From NCBI RefSeq assembly GCF_039524015.1, contig NZ_BAAAGF010000001.1, positions 1,409,799 to 1,473,798 on the forward strand: a DNA stretch of 64,000 bases, in the 5' to 3' direction. The translations under genes were made by a program, and so were the position numbers. This stretch comes from Gaetbulibacter_B jejuensis (GTDB taxonomy: Bacteria > Bacteroidota > Bacteroidia > Flavobacteriales > Flavobacteriaceae). Shown one piece after another: positions 9,099 through 17,173 of the stretch. Position 1 is the stretch's first letter, and each line of letters starts with the position of its first letter. Under the pieces are notes generated by a model, which did no database searches, was not told where the DNA came from, and was given only the letters and a program-made list of their open reading frames with translations.

Positions 9099-9875
9099 AT
9101 GCAGCTTAATCTTACAAAACCTATCTGTTTTTTTGACTTAGAAACTACTGGAATAAATATTTCTAGCGATAGGATTGTTGAAATTTCTATTCTTAAAGTA
9201 TATCCTGATGGTAAAGAGGAAACCTACACCAAGCGTGTCAATCCAACAATTCCAATTCCGCCAGAAGTTACTAAAGTTCATGGAATTTCAGATGCTGATG
9301 TAGCCAATGCACCAACGTTTAAAGAAATTTCTAAAGAAGTACATAACCTTATTAAAGATGCCGATTTAGGAGGTTTTAACTCCAATAGGTTTGATATTCC
9401 ATTATTAGCTGAAGAAATGCTTCGTGCTGATGTTGATTTTGATATGAAAGGAAGGGTTGCCATTGATGTGCAAACTATTTTTCATAAAATGGAACAACGT
9501 ACTTTAAGTGCTGCATATAAGTTTTACTGTGATAAAAATTTAGAGGATGCGCATAGTGCCGAAGCTGATACTTTAGCTACATACGAAGTTTTAAAAGCTC
9601 AAGTTGCAAAATATGACGACTTAGAAAACGATACAAAGTTTTTAGCAGAGTTTAGTTCTCGTAAAAAGTTTGCAGATTTTGCAGGTTTTATTGCTTACAA
9701 TAAAAAAGGAGAAGAATGCTTTTCTTTTGGAAAACATAAAGGTAAAACTGTTGAGGCTGTTCTTAATGATGAACCAGGTTATTTTGGTTGGTTGTTAAAT
9801 GCCGATTTTCCTTTGTATACCAAAAAGGTGCTTACAGCTATTAAGTTAAGAGCGTTTAATAATAAGTTGAGCTAA
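9099..9875 (+). CDS. DnaQ-like 3'-5' exonuclease with a C-terminal DUF3820-like domain
   Basis: 258 residues. The DEDDh nuclease core occupies about 1-175: FFDLETTG (Exo I, D and E metal ligands), FNSNRFDIPLL (Exo II), and HSAEADTLAT (Exo III, His and Asp). The tail (about 205-255, SFGKHKGKTVEAVL and FGWLLNADFP) resembles the ExoX C-terminal/DUF3820 fold and the small protein at 27715. It probably trims DNA 3' ends as a repair or proofreading nuclease; it is not a full polymerase subunit. Monocistronic with its own -7 element. Confidence 0.9.
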   Translation: MQLNLTKPICFFDLETTGINISSDRIVEISILKVYPDGKEETYTKRVNPTIPIPPEVTKVHGISDADVANAPTFKEISKEVHNLIKDADLGGFNSNRFDIPLLAEEMLRADVDFDMKGRVAIDVQTIFHKMEQRTLSAAYKFYCDKNLEDAHSAEADTLATYEVLKAQVAKYDDLENDTKFLAEFSSRKKFADFAGFIAYNKKGEECFSFGKHKGKTVEAVLNDEPGYFGWLLNADFPLYTKKVLTAIKLRAFNNKLS

Positions 9876-9910
9876 CTTTTAAGGAAAGACAGAAATCCCA
9901 TTTTTATAAG

Positions 9911-10813
9911 ATGAAGTTTTTAATATTTCTTTTTCCATTTTTTGTTTTATCTCAAGAGCAATTAGCAAAAGGAGTAGTAGTTGATAGTGATACGAATTTA
10001 CCAATTCCTTATGTTAATATAAGTGTTCTTGAGTCTGAAATAGGAACTTCAAGCGATGAAGAAGGAAATTATACACTTACCATAGAGAATAATAACTTGC
10101 GTAAAAATGTTAAGTTGTCATCGTTGGGTTATAAAGACACTACACTTTTAGTATCTTCATTTTTAAAGGTTTCAAAGCTAGTTTTACAGCCTTTAAACGA
10201 GCAGCTAGACGAAGTTGTAATTTCAAAAAAGTTTGAAGAAAAAACTTTAGAAATTAATAAAATTACTGAAGACGATTTGTGCCAAGGCTTTAGTTCATCT
10301 TTTAGAAGCCCTTGGATATTAGCCTTATATTTTCCTTTTGAAGAGCATTATGAAAATACTGAGTACTTAAAGTCTGTTAGATTTCATTTTGGAAATTTTA
10401 AAAACAATAAAGCAAAGTTTAGACTTCGTTTGTACACTATAGGAAATGATGGTCTTCCGCAGAAAGATTTACTAAAAGAAAATGTAATGGTTACCTTAAA
10501 AAAGAAGCAAAAAACTGTAGATATAGATGTTTCTGATTACGCTATAATTTTTCCAAGAGAAGGATTATATGTGGCTTTTGAATGGTTATACATACCTTTT
10601 AATGAAGAGGAGGTTACATTTCATTTTGGTAAAAACAATAAAAAAAAGGAAAAACGTATAAGGCATAATCCTATAATTTCTGGTATTTGTGCAGAAGAAG
10701 GCAAATACAAAATGGCAGCATATATTTCTGGAGAGTGGAAAGTCCATTCTTCAAATAAATTTCAAAGTGATTTAAAAACTGTTCCAGCTATAACATTAAC
10801 TTTGTCAAACTAA
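9911..10813 (+). CDS. secreted protein with carboxypeptidase-like regulatory domain
   Basis: 300 residues. A signal peptide (1-15, ending FVLSQ) is followed by a beta-sandwich regulatory domain (about 20-95: GVVVDSDTNLPIPYVNISV, GTSSDEEGNYTL, SSLGYKD), the module often found before TonB receptors, and then a ~190-residue region I do not recognise, predicted mostly beta. No barrel or plug is present, so it is not a receptor itself. Likely periplasmic or surface-attached; function unknown. Confidence 0.75.
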   Translation: MKFLIFLFPFFVLSQEQLAKGVVVDSDTNLPIPYVNISVLESEIGTSSDEEGNYTLTIENNNLRKNVKLSSLGYKDTTLLVSSFLKVSKLVLQPLNEQLDEVVISKKFEEKTLEINKITEDDLCQGFSSSFRSPWILALYFPFEEHYENTEYLKSVRFHFGNFKNNKAKFRLRLYTIGNDGLPQKDLLKENVMVTLKKKQKTVDIDVSDYAIIFPREGLYVAFEWLYIPFNEEEVTFHFGKNNKKKEKRIRHNPIISGICAEEGKYKMAAYISGEWKVHSSNKFQSDLKTVPAITLTLSN

Positions 10814-10824
10814 TTAATAAAAAT

Positions 10825-10844
10825 CCCTTCTCTTGTAGAGAGGG
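10825..10844 (+). repeat. bulged hairpin before the FAH gene
   Basis: CCCTTCTCT / AGAGAGGG with a 3-nt loop and one bulged T. It lacks a good T tail, so it may be a small interspersed palindrome rather than a terminator. Confidence 0.35.
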
Positions 10845-10857
10845 TTTGGTAGATGTT

Positions 10858-11469
10858 ATGAAACTCATTTGCATAGGTCGAAATTATACCGACCATATAA
10901 AAGAACTAGAAAATGAAAAACCAACAGATCCTGTTGTGTTTTTAAAACCTGATACAGCAATTCTTTTAAAGAAACAGCCTTTTTTTATTCCAGATTTTTC
11001 CAACGATGTGCATCATGAAGTAGAAGTTTTGGTAAAAATTAATAAAGTTGGTAAGTATATTGATAAAAAATTTGCACATAAATATTATGACCAAATAGGT
11101 TTGGGAATAGACTTTACTGCTCGCGATTTACAAGCGCAATTAAAAGCCAAAGGATTACCTTGGGAGAAAGCCAAAGCCTTTGATGGAGCAGCAGTAGTAG
11201 GTAATTGGGTTGATAAACAGCAGTTTAAAGATGTTAATAATTTGTCCTTCACTTTAGAAAAAAATGGCGAAGTAGTACAAAAAGGCAACACAAACCTGAT
11301 GCTGTGGAAAATTGATGAAATTATCGAATATGTGTCAAAATATTTTACTTTAAAGATTGGAGATATTATCTTTACGGGAACTCCATCAGGTGTTGGCAAG
11401 GTAATTGCAAACGATAAGCTTGATGGATTTTTGGAAAACAAACAAATGTTTTCAATAACTGTTAAATAA
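10858..11469 (+). CDS. fumarylacetoacetate hydrolase family protein
   Basis: 203 residues from the ATG at 10858; a GTG 12 bases earlier is in frame, but the family begins with MKLICIGRNYTDH, so the ATG is preferred. Family marks: VVFLKPDTAIL, HHEVEVLVKI (Glu metal ligands), GLGIDFTARDLQ, KAFDGAAVVGNW and GDIIFTGTPSGVGKV. Such enzymes are Mg-dependent hydrolases, decarboxylases or isomerases of acylpyruvate-type compounds (YcgM/FAHD1-like). First gene of a gap-free operon with an HPt protein and cinA. Confidence 0.9.
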   Translation: MKLICIGRNYTDHIKELENEKPTDPVVFLKPDTAILLKKQPFFIPDFSNDVHHEVEVLVKINKVGKYIDKKFAHKYYDQIGLGIDFTARDLQAQLKAKGLPWEKAKAFDGAAVVGNWVDKQQFKDVNNLSFTLEKNGEVVQKGNTNLMLWKIDEIIEYVSKYFTLKIGDIIFTGTPSGVGKVIANDKLDGFLENKQMFSITVK

Positions 11470-11811
11470 ATGGAACAACATTATAAACTATTTAGAGTAA
11501 GAGAATTAGCAGGTGGTGACGAAGATTTTGTAAAGTCATTAGCCGAAGCTTTTCTCGAAGAAGTACCAGAAGATGCTGAGCGTTTAAAGAACGCTGTAGC
11601 AGATAATGACTATTATACTACTTACCAAGCAGCTCATAAAATGAAACCAACAGTAGATCTTTTTGAACTTGGTGTTTTACAAGATTTAATAACTGTGCAA
11701 GATTGGGGAAAGTTTGAAAAAACTGGAGACGATATTTCAAAAGAACTAGAGCTTGTTTTAAACGCTGTTGAAAATGCAACTGCCGAGTTAAAAACGGACT
11801 TCAACTTATAA
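11470..11811 (+). CDS. histidine phosphotransfer (HPt) domain protein
   Basis: 113 residues, nearly all helical, with the HPt phospho-site pattern AAHKMKPTVDLF around His56. It is an isolated HPt domain: no receiver or kinase lies near. The family relays phosphate between hybrid kinases and response regulators. Its ATG directly follows the FAH stop codon, and its TAA shares one base with the cinA ATG, so translation is probably coupled across all three genes. Confidence 0.85.
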   Translation: MEQHYKLFRVRELAGGDEDFVKSLAEAFLEEVPEDAERLKNAVADNDYYTTYQAAHKMKPTVDLFELGVLQDLITVQDWGKFEKTGDDISKELELVLNAVENATAELKTDFNL

Positions 11812-13049
11812 TGCAAGCAGAAATAATTACTATTGGTGATGAGATTCTCATCGGTCAGGTTATTGATACCAATTCAGCGTTTATTGCTGAACAATTAAAT
11901 AAAATAGGAGTGTCTGTCTATCAAATTACTTCGGTTCAAGATGATAGAGCACACATTTTAAAATCTTTAGCCGAAGCTGAAGAAAATGCAGACATCATTA
12001 TTATTACTGGTGGTTTAGGACCAACCAAAGACGATATTACAAAAAAAACTATTGCTGAATATTTTGATGACGAATTGGTCGAAGACCTTTCAGTTAGAAA
12101 AAATATCGAGTTTCTTTGGGAGCATTATATAAAAAAACCACTATCTCAGGTTAATATTGACCAAGCCTTAGTGCCTACCAAATCTAAAGTGCTAATGAAT
12201 AAGTATGGTAGCGCTCCAGGAATGTGGTTGGAAAAAAACGGAAAAGTATTTGTTTCGCTTCCTGGTGTGCCTTTTGAAATGAAGGCATTAATTAAAGACG
12301 AAGTGATGCCAAGACTGAGAGAGCAGTTTCAATTTCCTTATATAAAGCACAAAACGGTTTTAACTAATGGGTTGGGAGAAAGTACTCTTGCAGAAAGAAT
12401 TGAAGAATGGGAAGATAACTTACCTCAATTTTTAAAACTGGCTTATTTACCTAGTTTAGGTCGAGTACGTTTAAGATTGTCTGCCAAACATCAAAATAAA
12501 GAGTTGGTGGAAACCACTATACAAGAAGAAATTAATAAGTTATTACCACAAATAGAAGATATTTTTGTTGGCTTTGAAGATGAAGGCTTGCTAGAAGAAA
12601 TTATAGGTAAGCATTTAGTAAAATTAAATAAAACCATTGCAACTGCTGAAAGTTGTACAGGAGGAAAAATTGCAGAATCGTTTACTGCAAATGCAGGAGC
12701 ATCACAATATTTTAAAGGAAGCGTGGTAAGTTATGCTACTGAAGCTAAAATAAATGTATTAAAGATTGATGAAGCTTTAATTAAGAAGTACTCTGTGGTT
12801 AGTGCACAGGTTGCTGAAGCTATGGCAACTTCAGTTTTACAATTGTTTAATACCGATTATGCTATTGCTACAACAGGAAATGCAGGACCATCAAAAGGAG
12901 ATGCTGATGCAGAAGTTGGAACAGTATTTATTGCAATAGCTACAAAAGACAAAGTATATTCTCAAGAATTTAACTTTGGAAACCATAGAACAAAAGTCAT
13001 AAAAAAGGCGGTAAACAAAGCTTTTGAAATGATTCAAAAAGAAATTTAA
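11811..13049 (+). CDS. cinA: CinA family protein (nicotinamide-nucleotide amidohydrolase)
   Basis: 412 residues with the usual two halves: an N-terminal molybdopterin-binding-like domain (EIITIGDEILIGQVIDTNS, IITGGLGPTKDDITK, SAPGMWLE) and a C-terminal CinA/PncC domain (TIATAESCTGGKIAES, ATTGNAGPSKGDADAEVGTV). The family deamidates nicotinamide mononucleotide in pyridine-nucleotide salvage and hydrolyses ADP-ribose; in some bacteria it is linked to competence. Start overlaps the preceding stop by one base. Confidence 0.95.
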   Translation: MQAEIITIGDEILIGQVIDTNSAFIAEQLNKIGVSVYQITSVQDDRAHILKSLAEAEENADIIIITGGLGPTKDDITKKTIAEYFDDELVEDLSVRKNIEFLWEHYIKKPLSQVNIDQALVPTKSKVLMNKYGSAPGMWLEKNGKVFVSLPGVPFEMKALIKDEVMPRLREQFQFPYIKHKTVLTNGLGESTLAERIEEWEDNLPQFLKLAYLPSLGRVRLRLSAKHQNKELVETTIQEEINKLLPQIEDIFVGFEDEGLLEEIIGKHLVKLNKTIATAESCTGGKIAESFTANAGASQYFKGSVVSYATEAKINVLKIDEALIKKYSVVSAQVAEAMATSVLQLFNTDYAIATTGNAGPSKGDADAEVGTVFIAIATKDKVYSQEFNFGNHRTKVIKKAVNKAFEMIQKEI

Positions 13050-13067
13050 AAAAAGTAACGATATTAG

Positions 13068-13099
13068 TTTGTTGATATTATAAAGATTTACTAAATTTG
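13068..13099 (+). promoter_or_regulatory. promoter of the rpmB-rpmG-DUF4295-ftsY cluster
   Basis: A complete Bacteroidetes-type promoter: TTTG at 13068-13071, a 20-nt spacer, and TAAATTTG at 13092-13099, 39 nt before the rpmB ATG. Confidence 0.7.
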
Positions 13100-13138
13100 C
13101 AGCCTGTTTTAAAATAACAACATTTAAAGTTAGAAAGA

Positions 13139-13375
13139 ATGTCAAGAGTTTGTGAACTTACTGGAAAGAAAGCGATGGTTGGAAACAATGTTTCTCACGC
13201 TATGAATAAAACTAAACGTAAATTTGATGCGAATTTAATCAAAAAGCGTTTTTATATTCCTGAAGAAGATAAATGGGTAACTTTAAGAGTTTCTACATCT
13301 GCGTTAAAAACTATCAATAAAATTGGTATCACAGCAGCATTAAAAGAAGCTAAAGCTAAAGGATTTTTAAAATAA
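13139..13375 (+). CDS. rpmB: 50S ribosomal protein L28
   Basis: 78 residues starting MSRVCELTGKKAMVGNNVSHA, the standard L28 N-terminus, with the basic KTKRKFDANLIKKRF stretch that contacts 23S rRNA. It has a single cysteine (C5), so it is the zinc-free version. First gene of the ribosomal cluster. Confidence 0.97.
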   Translation: MSRVCELTGKKAMVGNNVSHAMNKTKRKFDANLIKKRFYIPEEDKWVTLRVSTSALKTINKIGITAALKEAKAKGFLK

Positions 13376-13402
13376 AAGCATAACGCATAAAGATACGTTA
13401 CA

Positions 13403-13585
13403 ATGGCAAAGAAAGGTAATAGAATACAAGTGATATTAGAATGTACTGAGCACAAAGAGTCTGGACAACCAGGAACTTCTCGTTACATTACAACTAAGAA
13501 CAAAAAGAATACGCCAGATAGAATGGAGATTAAAAAATTTAATCCTATCCTTAAGCGTATGACTATTCATAAAGAGATAAAATAA
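13403..13585 (+). CDS. rpmG: 50S ribosomal protein L33
   Basis: 60 residues with the L33 pattern (MAKKGNRIQVILECTEHK, YITTKNKKNTPDRMEIKKF). It has one cysteine only, so the zinc-binding CxxC pairs of the C+ form are absent. It lies 27 nt after rpmB and 7 nt before the DUF4295 gene. Confidence 0.97.
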   Translation: MAKKGNRIQVILECTEHKESGQPGTSRYITTKNKKNTPDRMEIKKFNPILKRMTIHKEIK

Positions 13586-13592
13586 TTGAATC

Positions 13593-13745
13593 ATGGCAAA
13601 GAAAGCAGTAGCATCGTTACAAACAGGATCTAAAAGATTAACTAAAGCCATAAAGATGGTAAAATCACCAAAAACTGGAGCTTATATGTTCGTTGAGTCA
13701 GTTATGGCACCAGAATTTGTTGATGATTTTTTAAAGACAAAATAA
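13593..13745 (+). CDS. DUF4295 family small basic protein
   Basis: A 50-residue protein read directly from the sequence (MAKKAVASLQTGSKRLTKAI... ending FVDDFLKTK). It matches DUF4295, a Bacteroidetes-only family found directly after rpmG. Strongly basic N-terminus and constant ribosomal-operon context suggest a ribosome-associated role; this is inference. Confidence 0.9.
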   Translation: MAKKAVASLQTGSKRLTKAIKMVKSPKTGAYMFVESVMAPEFVDDFLKTK

Positions 13746-13769
13746 TTAAATAATCATATTTAATTCTAT

Positions 13770-13799
13770 AACTGCTTTCATTTGAAAGCAGTTTTTTTA
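13770..13799 (+). terminator. terminator after the DUF4295 gene
   Basis: An 11-bp perfect stem (AACTGCTTTCA / TGAAAGCAGTT) with a 2-nt TT gap at the loop and a T run. It should uncouple ftsY from the ribosomal genes. Confidence 0.85.
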
Positions 13800-13884
13800 T
13801 GTCTATATTTGACAGCCTATTATGACAGAATAGCAGTATTTATTTTAGGCTAGATTTTTGCATAGACATTACAAATTTTAGGTC

Positions 13885-14838
13885 ATGAGTTTTTTTAAAA
13901 AAATATTTTCTTCTGAAAAAAAAGAAACCTTAAACAAAGGTCTCGAAAAATCCAACACTAGTTTTTTTGGTAAGCTAAGTAAAGCAGTTGCCGGAAAATC
14001 TAAAGTTGATGATGAAGTTTTAGATAATCTAGAAGAGGTTTTAGTATCAAGTGATGTTGGTGTTAATACCACACTTAAGGTTATTGAACGTATTGAAGCT
14101 CGTGTAGCTAAAGATAAATACTTAGGTACTGATGAGTTAAATAAAATTCTTCGCGAGGAAATTGCTGGTTTGCTAAGTGAAACCAACTCAGGTGAAGAAA
14201 CTGATTTTGTAATACCAAGCGATAAAAAACCTTATGTGTTAATGGTAGTAGGAGTTAATGGTGTTGGTAAAACAACAACCATTGGTAAGTTAGCCTATCA
14301 GTTTAAAAAGCAAGGATTAAAAGTAGTACTTGGTGCTGCTGACACCTTTAGAGCTGCTGCAATTGATCAACTTCAGGTTTGGGCAGATCGTGTAGATGTG
14401 CCTATGGTAAGACAAGACATGGGAAGTGATCCTGCTTCTGTAGCTTTTGATGCATTGCAGTCTGGTGTTAACCAAAATGCTGATGTTATCATTATTGATA
14501 CTGCAGGACGTTTGCATAATAAAGTCAATTTAATGAATGAGCTGACTAAAGTAAAACGTGTAATGCAAAAAGTAGTTGGTGATGCACCACACGATGTGCT
14601 TTTGGTTTTAGATGGTTCTACAGGTCAAAATGCTTTTGAGCAAGCTAAACAATTTACAGCAGCAACCGAAGTAACATCATTGGCAGTAACTAAGTTAGAT
14701 GGTACAGCTAAAGGTGGTGTGGTAATTGGTATTTCTGACCAATTTCAAATCCCAGTAAAATATATTGGAGTAGGAGAAGGTATTGAAGACTTACAAGTAT
14801 TTAATAAATATGAGTTTGTCGATTCGTTCTTTAAATAA
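13885..14838 (+). CDS. ftsY: signal recognition particle receptor FtsY
   Basis: 317 residues. SRP GTPase NG domain: GVNGVGKTTTIGKLA (P loop), ADTFRAAA, DTAGR, TKLDGTAKGG, and a C-terminal IGVGEGIEDLQVF. The long acidic A domain of enterobacterial FtsY is missing, leaving a short amphipathic, lysine-rich start (MSFFKKIFSSEKKE) that probably touches the membrane. It pairs with Ffh (35646) for co-translational targeting; secDF in the same window completes the export machinery. Confidence 0.97.
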   Translation: MSFFKKIFSSEKKETLNKGLEKSNTSFFGKLSKAVAGKSKVDDEVLDNLEEVLVSSDVGVNTTLKVIERIEARVAKDKYLGTDELNKILREEIAGLLSETNSGEETDFVIPSDKKPYVLMVVGVNGVGKTTTIGKLAYQFKKQGLKVVLGAADTFRAAAIDQLQVWADRVDVPMVRQDMGSDPASVAFDALQSGVNQNADVIIIDTAGRLHNKVNLMNELTKVKRVMQKVVGDAPHDVLLVLDGSTGQNAFEQAKQFTAATEVTSLAVTKLDGTAKGGVVIGISDQFQIPVKYIGVGEGIEDLQVFNKYEFVDSFFK

Positions 14839-14849
14839 TTATAGACTTT

Positions 14850-17033
14850 TTATCTTTTTAAAGTAAAATGTCCTTTATATGTTTTACCATTCTCTCTTGT
14901 AACGACAAACCAATAGTCATTAGTTGGCATTAATTTGCCATTGTATGTACCATCCCAACGAGACGTCGCGTTTAGGTGTTTTAAAAATTTTCCGTATCTG
15001 TCAAAAATTTTTATGGTCATTGATGGTTCTATGTAATAATTATTTATGTACCAATAATCATTTATGCCATCATTATTTGGTGTAAAAAACTTTGGATAGT
15101 TTATTATATATGCTTCTTCCATAGTGAGTCCACAACCATACTTATCCCTTACATAAACAATATATTCACCTGGAGTTAAGTTCGTAAACACATTATTGTC
15201 TTGGAAATTGATATTGTCTAAAGAGTACTCATAATCACCAATGCTGGTATCAGATAGAATAACAGTTATTGTGTTGTTATTACTTGTCCAATCTTGTATT
15301 TCAATAGAGGTTATAATTGCAGCGTTAGATGGCAATACTTCAAATTCTTTTGTAGAATTACAGATGTATGAGCCATAGTCTTTTTCTACTGTTACCCAAT
15401 AACTGCCAATGTCGTCATAGGTTAAAGAAATAGATTGAGTTGTTTCTCCATTAGACCATAAATAGCTGTTAAACCCTTCTCCAGCATTTATAGTGATATA
15501 TGCTTCGTTTTCACAAATGCTTAAGATATCTTCAATTGGTATAATGGGTGTTTCTCCAAATTCTAAGGAGATTTCAGCAATTTGATAGCAATTGTCAGAA
15601 GAATCTACTCTTACGTAAATTATATGTTGATCTAAAGTATATTCATAAATATCAGGATTTGCTATGTATCCATCTTCATCAAAGTTTTCGGCATCGGAAT
15701 GCGTAAGAAAGTAGCTAAAAATACAATCGTTACAATTAGTAATTTCAGACTCATATAGTGTCAAGTCTATTTCTTCAATATTGTCATTATTTGTATCGCA
15801 TACAATATCAGTAACATTATTAAGCATTAATGTTGGGAATACAATTTCTATTGTAACAGAAAAGCGTTCATCACTCTCGCATCCAGTATATGATAATTTA
15901 CTGGCATAGTATGTTGAGCCATTTATTAGCAAAGTTGTTTCAGGTAAAGGATTTCCTCCTGATGCTTCGCTGTACCATATTGCAGAATCACTCACTTCAA
16001 TATCATTAATAGTTGCATTTTGAGTTATGCAAAAAACTTGTTCTGTTTCACCATTAAGAGCCTCAGGTGTTTCTATAATTTCTATATAAAATTCATCAGA
16101 TACAATTCGGCAATTTTCTGTATTAATATTGGAGCCATTAGCAGCTGTTAATCTATACAAAAAAATGCCAGGTGTGCTTGTGTCTGTATATGTATAGTTA
16201 GTATAAGTTTCTCCACTAATATCAGTCCAATTAATACCAAAGTCATTAGAGAACTGCCATTGATATTGTGGGTTATCGTAACCAGAAGAAACATTAGCTT
16301 CTAAGTTATAACTTACAATTTCATCCTGACATACACTTAATGAGTTACTTAAGCTTCCGTCAATAGAGGTAATGATATCAGGCCCACAAGGTCTAAAGCT
16401 TATGTCGTCCAATGCAATATCATTACCAGGATGTGCGCTTGGAGCTGAGTTTAATATTGTAATAACAACTTCGGTATCTGCTTCTAATGTAAAGAAAAAT
16501 CCATATTGAATCCATACGCCTGAAGAAGATTGAGCGATATCTCCTGTGTTGTAAGTTCCTAAAACATTACCAGAAGTATCACTAATTCTAAAGGTGACAT
16601 CTGGATGGTATTGATCTGTGCCAATAGACGGATTCATAATATTCATTAACCAAGCAGAGAATTCATAAGTAGTATCAGCGCAAAGTCCGCTAACTGTTTT
16701 AGTGTAAAAAACACCTTCGCTAGCCAAAACAGCACTATTAATAATCATCATATAACCATTTGTGTTACCTGTATGATCTGTAGTCACATGCCATGCATTA
16801 CCCTTTAATCCACTTGTTGTATTGTGTATAGTATACTCTCCTTCGTCGAGCTCTCCAGAAGCAACATAAGTAAACGCAGTAACCGAATTTCCTAAGGCAT
16901 CTCCTCGTCCTTGACCAGAACCAAAATCAATTGAAACAACAGGATCTCCAAGGTTGCCTTCACATAATTGAGCATTGATAAGCTGATTTACAGAGAGAAC
17001 AATTAAAATTGAAAATAAATAGTTTTTAAACAA
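14850..17033 (-). CDS. large secreted protein with T9SS type B sorting domain
   Basis: 727 residues. A signal peptide (1-21, ending LINAQ) precedes a beta-sandwich binding domain (about 25-215: SIDFGSGQGRGDALGN, ALDDISFRPCGP), then Ig/PKD-like repeats, including a 'CDTNNDNIEEIDL' unit shared in kind with the genes at 33454 and 62024. The last ~85 residues (FFTPNNDGINDYW, KIFDRYGKFLKH, WDGTYNGKLMPTNDYWFVV) are the CHU_C / gliding-motility-associated type B signal. Expected to be secreted by T9SS and held at the surface; adhesion or polysaccharide binding is plausible. Confidence 0.9.
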   Translation of the reverse strand: MFKNYLFSILIVLSVNQLINAQLCEGNLGDPVVSIDFGSGQGRGDALGNSVTAFTYVASGELDEGEYTIHNTTSGLKGNAWHVTTDHTGNTNGYMMIINSAVLASEGVFYTKTVSGLCADTTYEFSAWLMNIMNPSIGTDQYHPDVTFRISDTSGNVLGTYNTGDIAQSSSGVWIQYGFFFTLEADTEVVITILNSAPSAHPGNDIALDDISFRPCGPDIITSIDGSLSNSLSVCQDEIVSYNLEANVSSGYDNPQYQWQFSNDFGINWTDISGETYTNYTYTDTSTPGIFLYRLTAANGSNINTENCRIVSDEFYIEIIETPEALNGETEQVFCITQNATINDIEVSDSAIWYSEASGGNPLPETTLLINGSTYYASKLSYTGCESDERFSVTIEIVFPTLMLNNVTDIVCDTNNDNIEEIDLTLYESEITNCNDCIFSYFLTHSDAENFDEDGYIANPDIYEYTLDQHIIYVRVDSSDNCYQIAEISLEFGETPIIPIEDILSICENEAYITINAGEGFNSYLWSNGETTQSISLTYDDIGSYWVTVEKDYGSYICNSTKEFEVLPSNAAIITSIEIQDWTSNNNTITVILSDTSIGDYEYSLDNINFQDNNVFTNLTPGEYIVYVRDKYGCGLTMEEAYIINYPKFFTPNNDGINDYWYINNYYIEPSMTIKIFDRYGKFLKHLNATSRWDGTYNGKLMPTNDYWFVVTRENGKTYKGHFTLKR

Positions 17034-17173
17034 AATATAATAGTAATTAACAGATTAAATTATGTGATATAACTTTTAGATGATAGTTAGAATAAAAACT
17101 TGTGCAATCATTTATTTTTTTAAGATAATTTAAGATTAAAGTGTTTTTGTATTTTTATTAAAAAATAGAAGTC

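Noticed and set aside
10846..10857. GTG start for the FAH family gene
   Set aside because: The ATG at 10858 gives the conserved N-terminus MKLICIGRNY; the four extra residues have no support.
11085..11441. 118-codon open frame antisense to the FAH gene
   Set aside because: A shadow of a well-conserved gene, with no family similarity.
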